NCBI GenBank assembly: GCA_041730495.1
Contig: JBGSBR010000014.1
Location: 1 to 29,886 of the forward strand
DNA length: 29,886 nucleotides
Origin: JBGSBR01 sp041730495
GTDB lineage: Bacteria > Patescibacteriota > Microgenomatia > UBA1406 > GWC2-37-13
Reading direction: 5' to 3'
Below are positions 15,305 through 22,248 of this stretch, one piece after another. The notes under the pieces were generated by a model. It had not been told where the DNA came from. It saw only the letters and a list, made by a program, of their open reading frames with translations, and searched no databases. How positions within the stretch are numbered: position 1 is the stretch's first letter; every line of letters starts with the position of its first letter. A program made the translations under genes and the position numbers.

Positions 15305-15449
15305 AGACATATACGTACTTTAAAAAATAGTTCTCAGACAAATCTTTGATCGGGACATAGGTGTTTATAACCTATATTGCAAAATTGTTAGATTGTTTAT
15401 TTTAAGCAGTATGACAACTTCGTAATATCAGCCCTCATTTTATAGATAG

Positions 15450-15592
15450 CTACGTCCTGATCAAGGATGAACAAAGTAAAACCTCCGTGGATTTTTTTAA
15501 CGGAGGACTGATTAGCTTGACGAGCTAATTGGTGACGTAGTCCGGGACTAGCAGCCGATCTGCTGGAAATGACGTTTCCTGAGAAAGGGAAA
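15450..15592 (+). promoter_or_regulatory. Multi-helix leader of nhaD, candidate ion-sensing riboswitch
   Basis: The helices stack without gaps. P1 is CTACGTC (15450-15456) with GACGTAG (15534-15540). P3 is CCTCCGT (15482-15488) with ACGGAGG (15500-15506). P4 is an 11-bp stem, 15507-15517 with 15523-15533, loop TGACG. Further hairpins follow: TAGTC/GACTA (15538-15550), AGCAG/CTGCT (15550-15564) and GGAAA/TTTCC (15565-15579). TAGTC shares three bases with P1, and TTTCC (15575-15579) can instead pair with GGAAA at 15588-15592 over the Shine-Dalgarno. These mutually exclusive pairings are typical of riboswitches. Known Na+ (DUF1646 motif) and Li+ (nhaA-I, nhaA-II motifs) classes are the natural comparisons; I cannot confirm a match. 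Confidence 0.6.
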
Positions 15593-15596
15593 GATC

Positions 15597-17018
15597 GTGA
15601 AAAACACGCGTTCTGGTGAGCGCAAGCTTACCAAAATTGTATGGCGGGTAATACTCGCCCTGCTAGTTGTTGTGATGATTCTTGCGCTGGGGAGTTACAC
15701 TCTGTCGCAAATGCAAGATGGTACCCTCCAAATAACGCCGGTGGCTTTGACAGCACTGGCTATCTTCGTTGGTGCCTACGTGGTAATCACGTTTGAGCAC
15801 CAACTGAAAACCGAAAAAGCCCCCGTGGCGATGATTGCCGCGACGGTGCTCTGGGTCTTGTTGTCGGTTACTGGCGTACTCCCGATTGATGAAATTCGTC
15901 ATCATCTGGAGTTGGCAATGGGTGAAACAGCCTCGATAGTCTTATTCTTGTTGGTTGCGATGACACTGGTCGAATATTTAGTCCATTATGGGCTATTCGA
16001 CTGGGTGCGTATTCGCCTGTACCGACTTGGGTTGGATGACCGCAAGCAGTTTTACATCATCGCAGTTTTGACCTTTTTTCTTAGTGCAATCCTGGACAAC
16101 CTCACGATAACAATCGTGATGATCCAAATTGCGCTCAGATTTTTCACAGGTCGCAACCTTATCATCGTGGCGGCAGGAATTGTAGTTTGTGCGAACGCTG
16201 GTGGCGCGTGGTCCCCAATCGGGGACGTCACGACCATCATGATGTGGATCGCGCAGAAATTTACCACGATGGAAATCATCACTAACACGTTTTTCCCATC
16301 GCTGGTGCAAGCAACCGTAACGACATTGCTACTTGGTCGCAAAATTTTCGGACAGAACGGCGATTCGACAGTGGAACTACAAGACGTGCACTTCACATTT
16401 AGCGAATTGCTCGTTATTTTCCTCTGTCTTGGAACGTTCGGTTTGCCCTTAATTGCGGCGCAGATGGGTCTACAACCCTTCATGGGGTTGTTTGTCGGAC
16501 TGGGTGTAGTATGGATTGTGATCGGTTACCTGAAAATGGCAAACCATCACGACAAGCCGACTCACTTAGAAGCGGATATCACCAAGATGATGGCAAAGGT
16601 GGATTTTCCATCTTTGCTGTTTTTTGTGGGTATCCTCCTAAGTGTAGGAGCGTTGGATGCCTTAGGGTTACTGCGGCAGATGTCAGAAATGATGTTGGGC
16701 GCAGACCCCAGTTTCGAACGGCTAGCCGGTGTTGCAGTTGTATTTGGATACCTGTCGTCATTAGTCGATAACGTTCCGCTTACAGCGGTCGCTATCGATA
16801 TGTTTGAAACGACCAATTCCCAGATCTGGACGTTCATGGCGTACTCAGTGGGGACAGGTGGTTCACACCTCGCCATTGGATCCGTCGCGGGCGTTGTTGC
16901 GATGGGCATGGTCAAAGAACTCACCTCAACAGAGTACTTCAAGATTGCTACCCCAGCGGTAGCGATAGGGTTTGTACTGGGCGTAATTGTTCAGCTCGGA
17001 AGCTATATGCTGTTCTAG
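15597..17018 (+). CDS. nhaD: NhaD-type Na+/H+ antiporter
   Basis: A 473-residue polytopic membrane protein that exchanges cytoplasmic Na+ (and typically Li+) for H+. It has about 12-13 hydrophobic helices. The family signatures SAILDNLTITIVMIQI and GAWSPIGDVTTIMMW mark the ion path, and SSLVDNVPLTAVAIDM near the C-terminus repeats the DN motif. The start is GTG at 15597, preceded by AAAGGGA at 15584-15590. Composition is clearly GC-richer than the surrounding genes, the leader is long and folded, and a cloverleaf-like RNA and terminator follow. Together these suggest horizontal acquisition with its own control elements. A second, unrelated CPA1 antiporter is encoded 1.6 kb downstream. Confidence 0.9.
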   Translation: MKNTRSGERKLTKIVWRVILALLVVVMILALGSYTLSQMQDGTLQITPVALTALAIFVGAYVVITFEHQLKTEKAPVAMIAATVLWVLLSVTGVLPIDEIRHHLELAMGETASIVLFLLVAMTLVEYLVHYGLFDWVRIRLYRLGLDDRKQFYIIAVLTFFLSAILDNLTITIVMIQIALRFFTGRNLIIVAAGIVVCANAGGAWSPIGDVTTIMMWIAQKFTTMEIITNTFFPSLVQATVTTLLLGRKIFGQNGDSTVELQDVHFTFSELLVIFLCLGTFGLPLIAAQMGLQPFMGLFVGLGVVWIVIGYLKMANHHDKPTHLEADITKMMAKVDFPSLLFFVGILLSVGALDALGLLRQMSEMMLGADPSFERLAGVAVVFGYLSSLVDNVPLTAVAIDMFETTNSQIWTFMAYSVGTGGSHLAIGSVAGVVAMGMVKELTSTEYFKIATPAVAIGFVLGVIVQLGSYMLF

Positions 17019-17040
17019 TTGAAGCAATATACTGTTCTAG
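16999..17040 (+). repeat. Tandem duplication of the nhaD 3' end
   Basis: GAAGCTATATGCTGTTCTAG (16999-17018, last codons and stop of nhaD) is followed two bases later by GAAGCAATATACTGTTCTAG (17021-17040), identical at 18 of 20 positions. The second copy is non-coding. Confidence 0.7.
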
Positions 17041-17050
17041 TCTGAGAACT

Positions 17051-17129
17051 TCGGGGGAGCGCGCACGCGCTCTGGTCTGCCTCACTTAGCGAGAGGCGCT
17101 ACCAGCGAGCATCAAGCATGCTCTCCCGA
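17051..17129 (+). ncRNA. Cloverleaf-like 79-nt folded RNA after nhaD
   Basis: A closing stem TCGGGG (17051-17056) with TCCCGA (17124-17129) encloses three arms with almost no unpaired bases between them: GAGCGC/GCGCTC (17057-17072, loop GCAC); CTGGT/ACCAG enclosing GCCTC/GAGGC (17072-17105, nine-base loop); and GAGCAT/ATGCTC (17107-17123, loop CAAGC). It is GC-rich in an AT-rich region. It is not a tRNA: arm lengths, loop sizes and the T-loop sequence do not fit. It could be a 3' UTR element, a small RNA or a recombination site. Confidence 0.5.
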
Positions 17130-17134
17130 CATTG

Positions 17135-17167
17135 ACCCGTGGGTGTTTTACATCCACGGGTTTTTTT
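17135..17167 (+). terminator. Intrinsic terminator of nhaD
   Basis: An 11-bp stem (17135-17145 with 17151-17161, one G-T pair, loop TTTTA) is followed by an unbroken T run to 17167. This is the clearest rho-independent terminator in the window. Confidence 0.9.
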
Positions 17168-17199
17168 GTGGCTTAAATTTACCTAACCCTTACACTGCC

Positions 17200-17228
17200 T
17201 TGACTTTACTGCCCAGAATCGGTACTAT
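17200..17228 (+). promoter_or_regulatory. Promoter of the 52-aa protein and Fic genes
   Basis: TTGACT (17200-17205), a 17-base spacer and TACTAT (17223-17228). The start would be near 17235, leaving a short leader. TACAAT at 17255-17260 is a second possible -10, only three bases before the ATG. Confidence 0.5.
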
Positions 17229-17263
17229 ACTAGGTATTCTGTAGAGCAAATTTGTACAATCTT

Positions 17264-17422
17264 ATGTTTACCCAGCTTCTTAACTCTATCATCGGTAAGA
17301 AAGAACCTAAAAAAGCTACTCCTGTGGTCAAACCTACCAAAAGACAAGCTCAAACTCGCAAATATGCACGTGATGTGATCTCTAAATACGAAACAACTCT
17401 ACGTAAGTTAGCACATGAATAA
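17264..17422 (+). CDS. Small basic protein, 52 aa
   Basis: A short frame starting MFTQLLNSIIGKKEPKK and ending TTLRKLAHE. It has a hydrophobic N-terminal patch, a Lys/Pro/Thr linker, and a helical C-terminal half rich in Arg, Lys, Tyr and Glu (TRKYARDVISKYETTLRKL). There is no Shine-Dalgarno; a promoter lies directly upstream. It precedes the Fic/Doc gene by 49 bases in the same direction, so it could be a partner. I do not see the Fic-inhibitory (S/T)xxxE(G/N) motif or a Phd-like DNA-binding pattern. The coding potential (charged helix, resident codon style) supports a real gene, function unknown. Confidence 0.6.
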   Translation: MFTQLLNSIIGKKEPKKATPVVKPTKRQAQTRKYARDVISKYETTLRKLAHE

Positions 17423-17471
17423 TAGCCTCAGCTAGCTTTCAGTAATTTCATATACCAATAAGCTCTTATTT

Positions 17472-17987
17472 ATGGCGAAAATACAGTATCTGAGTCCTGA
17501 AGATGTGCAAACCATCTGTGAAGAGCTGTTATCTTACTTCTCGAAGCTCAAAGATCCACCTCCCGAGTACACAAATAGTTATTTCGACAAACTCGATAGT
17601 ATCCTCGCGATACCTCAGAAGACCTTCGGTAAGCAAGATCTTTATCCATCAATCTTTCAAAAAGCGGCTTGTTATATGTTTTTTATCACGAAGCTGCATC
17701 CGTTCAACAATGGAAATAAGCGGATGTCGATCGTTGCTACAGGAGTATTCCTCGAGTACAACGGGTATGAGCTGGATGCAGATATGGAGCAGCTATATGA
17801 GTTTGCCAAGGTCGTGACCGTGACACATGATGATCAGAGGAGAGTATTGCAAGATATAGCGGATTTCTTAGAGAAAAATTCTAAGAAACATGAACCTCGC
17901 AATATAGCGACAATACTTTTTGATACCATCCGTAAGCTCTTCAGTCAGCTACCCTTGCAAAAGAAAGCTACTTCAGTAACTTCGTAA
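17472..17987 (+). CDS. Fic/Doc-family protein
   Basis: A 171-residue protein with the Fic core HPFNNGNKR at 76-84. His76 is the catalytic base, Phe78 packs the active loop, and the GNKR ending matches Doc-type members (phosphotransferases) more than the GNGR ending of canonical AMP-transferases. The position normally acidic in HPFx(D/E)GN is Asn, as in some Doc relatives. Helices before and after the motif fit the fold. Residues from about 125 to 171 form a basic tail not needed for the core. No recognised antitoxin lies beside it, though the 52-aa gene upstream is possible. Its last 20 bases overlap the convergent kinase gene. Confidence 0.85.
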   Translation: MAKIQYLSPEDVQTICEELLSYFSKLKDPPPEYTNSYFDKLDSILAIPQKTFGKQDLYPSIFQKAACYMFFITKLHPFNNGNKRMSIVATGVFLEYNGYELDADMEQLYEFAKVVTVTHDDQRRVLQDIADFLEKNSKKHEPRNIATILFDTIRKLFSQLPLQKKATSVTS

Positions 17988-18480
17988 TCTTCTCACAAAC
18001 ATCTTCTGGCATCTCATCATCAGTGTTGACGACGTGATCTGCCGCATGCAAGAATAAGCCATTGCGATGCTCGAAATGCTGGGTCATCTTACCAAGGACA
18101 TGTTTTGGTCCTTCTTTTTTGAATTGGTCATAATCTTTTATCAAACGATCGCTGAGTGTTTCTGGCTTGGTTTGAAGATATATGACAGTGAGTGGAGCAG
18201 AGGACTCTTTGAAATACAGGATGTTTAGCATATTCTCGACGATTGCTCCTCCACAAGCGATGACTTGGTTGTCACCTTGACTTAGTTCATGCATTACCTC
18301 AAGCTCTTTTTCTTTCCAAAGTGACATACGCTTGTTATAGACTTCAGCTACAGATTCAAAGTTGTTTTTTTTCAGAATAATATCATCGAGCTCAACAAAT
18401 GTATAACCGAGCTCTTGAGCAAGGAGAGTACCGATGCTCGTCTTACCAGATCCGAGTATCCCGAGGAGTAAGATATTCAT
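17968..18480 (-). CDS. Shikimate-kinase-like P-loop kinase
   Basis: A 170-residue nucleotide-binding protein of the shikimate/gluconate kinase group. The Walker A motif is GILGSGKT (7-14) and FVELDD (28-33) matches the substrate-binding Asp region. VIACGGAIV (73-81) matches the GGG substrate loop with the third Gly replaced by Ala, and the Arg expected after the SV-E segment is not clearly present (RMSLWKEKE). The lid around FKKEGPKHVLGKM lacks the usual R-P-L pattern. No other shikimate-pathway gene is nearby, so true shikimate kinase activity is doubtful. TATGAT lies five bases before the ATG at 18480, inside an inverted repeat. Its 3' end overlaps that of the Fic gene. Confidence 0.75.
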   Translation of the reverse strand: MNILLLGILGSGKTSIGTLLAQELGYTFVELDDIILKKNNFESVAEVYNKRMSLWKEKELEVMHELSQGDNQVIACGGAIVENMLNILYFKESSAPLTVIYLQTKPETLSDRLIKDYDQFKKEGPKHVLGKMTQHFEHRNGLFLHAADHVVNTDDEMPEDVCEKITKLLK

Positions 18481-18482
18481 AT

Positions 18483-18518
18483 AGTATCATAAAACTGATA
18501 ACCCAGATATATGATACT
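18483..18518. promoter_or_regulatory. Inverted repeat over the kinase promoter
   Basis: AGTATCAT (18483-18490) and ATGATACT (18511-18518) are perfect inverted repeats 20 bases apart. The right-hand end relative to the kinase gene contains its -10 box TATGAT (18486-18491). This is a possible operator. The rest of the gap to 18594 shows nothing else. Confidence 0.35.
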
Positions 18519-18594
18519 GACTGTCAGGATTGCTGTCAATAAAGTTTAGACAATGTTGAAGCTATGATGTGTAGATACCTTACCTTAATATACT

Positions 18595-18617
18595 AAAAAC
18601 CCTCGATTTCTCGAGGG
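18595..18617 (-). terminator. Intrinsic terminator of the CPA1 antiporter gene
   Basis: On the minus strand CCCTCGA, loop GAAA, TCGAGGG is followed by TTTTT. The stem begins 24 bases beyond the antiporter stop codon. Confidence 0.85.
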
Positions 18618-18641
18618 CTTCTAGAGACTACGTTTATCAGT

Positions 18642-20624
18642 TTAGTGTCCGTGACTATCGTGATTTTGAGTAATCAAGTTATAAGCCAGTTTCTTTTGAT
18701 ACGATTGAATCAAACGTGGATGTTCTTTGGTTAGCTTGGTAAGCTCATCCTTGTTTTCGTTGATCAAAGCTTTTTGTTCTTTGACAAGCTTGGTGATATG
18801 TCGAGCATTATCAGCTGTATTCTTGAGCAACTTATCGAGTTTCTCGAGATACTCGATCACCATCGTGCTTGTCATGATACGTACTTTGAGCAGTCCGATA
18901 CGTTCTTCGATCAAACTTTCACGAGAAGATTTGATAAAGTTTTTCAGAATCGGGAATTGGCCTGCAAGTTTGCGTAGCATAACAATACGTTTACGGAATG
19001 ACCCGTGAGTACTACGTTTACCTGTTTCATCGATGCCTGCGCTTTCGTTCATTTCAGGATACTCAAGTGCATCTTGTTGGAGATCGAGCTCTGTATCGAA
19101 GTCAAAATACACATTTTCAGTAATATAACCTTGATTATAGAGGTCTTCAAGTGCATGACGTTCGATGTTAAGTGTTTGGATTTTGAGACTTTTTTGGAAC
19201 TCTTCAGTAGAAGACACTTTATTAAGATGTTCTCTAATGTGTTTTTCTTCTTGATCAAGTTCACGTTTCATCTCGACGAGTATATCTTGATCAAACTCTT
19301 GATCTTTGAGCTCAGCTAAAGATTCCTTCGCATCAGCAATCTCGATGATTGACATCTCTTCATGCATGATCTCTTCTTCTTTTTTAGGTAAGTGAAGACC
19401 GAGTTTGAGAAGTAATGTACGAATTGTGAGCCCATTGATGATCAATGTGAATAAGAATGCACCAAGTGTGAATGCAAGCATGTCATTTTTGTAGGCAAAC
19501 TCATCTGGAAGAGAATACACCAACACAAGTGGGATCACTCCACGTAGGCCACCCCAGTTCATAATATGTTGCCAACTAAGTGGTACATTTGGTTCATCTT
19601 TGAAGAATGGTACTCTGTTGGTGATAAAGAATGATAGATAGACTGAAACAGCACGACCTACTAAGACTGCTAAGATAGCAATGATAATTGGATAGATATT
19701 CTCTGAAAATATAGAGAAGTCTAGATTAAAGGTAGCAAAGAAGAATACGAGTGATACTGAGATAAAGGCGAAATACTCCCAGAACTCTTCGACGAATCCA
19801 CGGACACCTACTGAGAACTTGGTTTTACCTAAGTTACCCATGACGATACCAGTTACTACTGTGGATATGACTCCTGAAAAATGGAAGAAGTGCTCAGCTG
19901 CGACAAATGAACCGATAGCAGCGGCAACTGTAATAGTGGTTTCGATTACACGATCATTCTGGATTCTTTCAATAATTTTAGAGAAAAGGTAACCGGCAAT
20001 TAAACCGAAAACCATACTACCAAGGAAAACATATAAGAAATTACCGACACTTCCATAAATTGAGTTTGCTTGAAATGCCGCACCAGTGACTACGAAACTA
20101 GCTACGACACGAGTGAGGATAACACCAGTTGCATCATTGAACATACTTTCACCATCAGCGACGAGTCCTAGACGTTTAGGAGCTCCCAGAGTCTTAAACA
20201 AGCTAATAACAGCAATAGGATCTGTCGATGAGATGATTGCTCCGAAAAGAAGAGCTACGCCGAGTGGATACCCAATAACACCTGATAAGAAATAGCCGAT
20301 GGTAAAGATGGAAACTAAGATACCAAAGGTAGCAATGAAAGTGATCGTCTTGAATTGAATACGGAATTGATGAAAATTGATATGAAAAGCTGATTCAAAA
20401 AGAAGGAGCGGAAGAAGCACAAAGTAAATAATATCTGCTGTTAATTCAAGATGTACTGGAATATGAAAGGTGTGCACGATAAATTGTGCCAGAGCTCCAA
20501 CAAGCAAAAGCGCAACAGTATAGGGGAGCATTGAAATCCGCTGAGTAAGTTTGAGTATCCCTCCAGTAAGAATTAAGAAGAAACTAATAAATAAGAGAAG
20601 AGTAATTAGTGCATGTTGATCCAT
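18642..20624 (-). CDS. CPA1-family Na+/H+ antiporter with long cytoplasmic tail
   Basis: A 660-residue protein. Residues 1-415 hold 12-13 transmembrane helices of a cation:proton antiporter. SSTDPIAV has Asp135 of the unwound helix, and ESMFNDATGV has Asn163-Asp164, the ND pair typical of electroneutral CPA1/NhaP antiporters. NWGGLRGVIPLVL contains the conserved Arg region. Residues 420-660 form a charged, helical cytoplasmic domain (repeated Glu/Lys/Leu stretches) ending in NHDSHGH, likely regulatory. It may export Na+ against H+. There is no Shine-Dalgarno; TATAAA and TATAGT boxes lie upstream. It ends in a clear terminator and is transcribed alone. Confidence 0.9.
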   Translation of the reverse strand: MDQHALITLLLFISFFLILTGGILKLTQRISMLPYTVALLLVGALAQFIVHTFHIPVHLELTADIIYFVLLPLLLFESAFHINFHQFRIQFKTITFIATFGILVSIFTIGYFLSGVIGYPLGVALLFGAIISSTDPIAVISLFKTLGAPKRLGLVADGESMFNDATGVILTRVVASFVVTGAAFQANSIYGSVGNFLYVFLGSMVFGLIAGYLFSKIIERIQNDRVIETTITVAAAIGSFVAAEHFFHFSGVISTVVTGIVMGNLGKTKFSVGVRGFVEEFWEYFAFISVSLVFFFATFNLDFSIFSENIYPIIIAILAVLVGRAVSVYLSFFITNRVPFFKDEPNVPLSWQHIMNWGGLRGVIPLVLVYSLPDEFAYKNDMLAFTLGAFLFTLIINGLTIRTLLLKLGLHLPKKEEEIMHEEMSIIEIADAKESLAELKDQEFDQDILVEMKRELDQEEKHIREHLNKVSSTEEFQKSLKIQTLNIERHALEDLYNQGYITENVYFDFDTELDLQQDALEYPEMNESAGIDETGKRSTHGSFRKRIVMLRKLAGQFPILKNFIKSSRESLIEERIGLLKVRIMTSTMVIEYLEKLDKLLKNTADNARHITKLVKEQKALINENKDELTKLTKEHPRLIQSYQKKLAYNLITQNHDSHGH

Positions 20625-20715
20625 ATGAAAAGGTCAAAAATTTATAGTCGATAGACGTACTATACTCCTAGAGCCCTAAGAAATACATGCATCGTGGATA
20701 TGCATCAATAATTAT

Positions 20716-21291
20716 TTAACCTCTTTTAGCCATGTCTTCCTCGATCAGTTTACGCAGATAAACAGATTTAGGTAGTTTATCTTGCTTGGAGACATCATCT
20801 AGATATGAGGCAATTTGTGGAGTGATGAAAAAGGTAAATCTGAGATCACTTTTACTTTGAATATAATGGACATAGTCATTCAAGATTGAGGGAAGTGTTT
20901 GATTGGTATAGCGCTCACATAAAACTTTTTCGTCTTTGTGTTGGGCGAGCAGTGATGGAGGCTCACCTTCACTGTAGAGGATAAGTACTGGCTTACCGAC
21001 GCGCAGTGCCATAGATATCTCGTATCCGACACTGATACTTGGAAAGGATGTTTCTGCTATAAGTCCATCACATGAGTAAATCCAGCGCTCGAGTTGGTTA
21101 TGAAATTTCAGTCGATCTTCACGAGATGAGATACTAACTTGCTTCTCAGTCGCATTCATGATGTGATCTGCCACTACATGATGTCCTTGGGCAGTAATAT
21201 GGTCAACGATTTTTTCGTAGTAGGGCTGATATTTTTCTTTAGCAGCGATCGATGCTGTGAAGTACAAATTGAGATGGCGCTTATTAGTCAT
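20716..21291 (-). CDS. Nucleoside 2-deoxyribosyltransferase-like protein with C-terminal ribbon-helix-helix-like domain
   Basis: A 191-residue two-part protein. Residues 8-130 resemble the deoxyribosyltransferase/DNPH1 fold: YFTAS near the N-terminus; then CDGLIAETSFPSISVGYEISMAL, where Glu80 and the S-x-G-x-E segment form the active site; then GKPVLIL. Residues 149-191 (LRFTFFITPQIASYLDDVSK, then SVYLRKLIEEDM) look like a CopG/ribbon-helix-helix DNA-binding or dimerisation unit: one strand and two helices. The combination suggests nucleotide-linked regulation or a nucleotide-cleaning enzyme with a dimerisation tail. TATAAT lies 13 bases upstream of the ATG. Confidence 0.75.
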   Translation of the reverse strand: MTNKRHLNLYFTASIAAKEKYQPYYEKIVDHITAQGHHVVADHIMNATEKQVSISSREDRLKFHNQLERWIYSCDGLIAETSFPSISVGYEISMALRVGKPVLILYSEGEPPSLLAQHKDEKVLCERYTNQTLPSILNDYVHYIQSKSDLRFTFFITPQIASYLDDVSKQDKLPKSVYLRKLIEEDMAKRG

Positions 21292-21360
21292 ATATATACC
21301 TATAATTATAGCAAAAGAAAGCCCATTAGTGAAGAACTAGGCGAGAATCGACCATTTAGT

Positions 21361-21618
21361 TTACTTTCGCTTGAGGATTGATCCGAGTTTCGGTACCAAG
21401 AAGCTGACAAGAGCCATGCCAGCCATACTCACTAGGTTTCCTTTGTTGCTTTGTAACAAATTCGAAACTGCTGTTTGTATTCGTTCTGGTCCTTGAGTCA
21501 CTACATTATCAAGAGTTTCTGAGATCTTCTTGATGAAATAGATGACTGCAATGATAAGTGCAAGCCAACCTAACATGAAAATGATCCCGATGATATAAAA
21601 AATATCTGCTAGTTCCAT
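21361..21618 (-). CDS. Small membrane protein partner of the YtxH protein
   Basis: An 85-residue protein with one strong transmembrane helix at about 8-30 (YIIGIIFMLGWLALIIAVIYFI), then an amphipathic helix (KKISETLDNVVTQGPERIQTAVSNLL), and a second hydrophobic patch at 60-78 ending in a basic LKRK tail. This resembles DUF948-like small envelope proteins often found beside YtxH genes. Its ATG is six bases after the stop of the upstream YtxH gene, so the two form an operon. The role is probably structural or stress-related at the membrane; the exact function is unknown. Confidence 0.7.
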   Translation of the reverse strand: MELADIFYIIGIIFMLGWLALIIAVIYFIKKISETLDNVVTQGPERIQTAVSNLLQSNKGNLVSMAGMALVSFLVPKLGSILKRK

Positions 21619-21624
21619 AGGTTA

Positions 21625-22146
21625 TTATGATTTTTTAACTTTTTTAGATTCTAATGCTGGTTTTTCAGTAAGAGTTTTCTTGACGTCTTTACCAGTTTTT
21701 TTAGCATCTTTTTCGACCATCATCTGCATATCATCCCAACGTCCGAGTAGATAGTCTTGAAGTCGTGAGACTCTGTCTTGAGTGGCATCTTTTTCTGTCT
21801 TCAGCTTTTCGACTACATCAAGTACGAGTGCCATATATTTTTCTTGATCGATCTCACCGACACTGTCTTGGATTTCAGTGAGACGACCTTGGACATCAGT
21901 CATCGCTGTCTTATAAAGACGAGTGCCTTCAGCGGTAGCTGTGCCATAAATCTCTTTCATTACGCCTTGAAGTTTTTTTTCTTCAACCATTCTTTTAAGT
22001 TCATCAAACTTTACTTTTGCCATTTCGCGATTTTCTTTACCTGATTTAGGTGAAAGGAAGAAAGCTGCAAGTCCGCCTGCGATAGCGCCTACTGCAACTG
22101 CTAAGCCTAGTTTCGATGATTTATTATCATGTGTGTTGTTTGTCAT
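21625..22146 (-). CDS. YtxH-domain membrane protein
   Basis: A 173-residue protein. Residues 12-31 (LGLAVAVGAIAGGLAAFFLS) form a glycine-rich transmembrane helix followed directly by PKSGKENRE, the hallmark of the YtxH family (general stress proteins). The remainder is a long charged coiled-coil-like domain (KFDELKRMVEEKKL; VVEKLKTEKDATQDRVSRL) ending in a Lys-rich tail (KPALESKKVKKS). It starts at ATG 22146 with no Shine-Dalgarno. It is first in a two-gene operon with the small membrane protein. Confidence 0.85.
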   Translation of the reverse strand: MTNNTHDNKSSKLGLAVAVGAIAGGLAAFFLSPKSGKENREMAKVKFDELKRMVEEKKLQGVMKEIYGTATAEGTRLYKTAMTDVQGRLTEIQDSVGEIDQEKYMALVLDVVEKLKTEKDATQDRVSRLQDYLLGRWDDMQMMVEKDAKKTGKDVKKTLTEKPALESKKVKKS

Positions 22147-22248
22147 ATGTATAAATGAATTATTAATTTATTCCTATAGTATCAGATTAACAACTATGTC
22201 TTGTCTTGTCAAGCTTTTTACCAAACTCTTACAATGCTATTACAGTTG

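Noticed and set aside
15482..15506. Terminator at the CCTCCGT/ACGGAGG hairpin
   Set aside because: The T run lies in the loop, not after the stem, and the stem is part of the larger leader fold.
17051..17129. tRNA gene
   Set aside because: The fold is cloverleaf-like, but the closing stem is six pairs, the middle arm has an internal loop and nine-base loop, the third loop is five bases, and no GTTCRA-type T-loop or CCA end is present.
18642..19400. Plus-strand frames of 60-104 residues under the antiporter tail
   Set aside because: They are shadows of the long minus-strand gene, with unusual Phe/Ile/Cys composition and no start signals.
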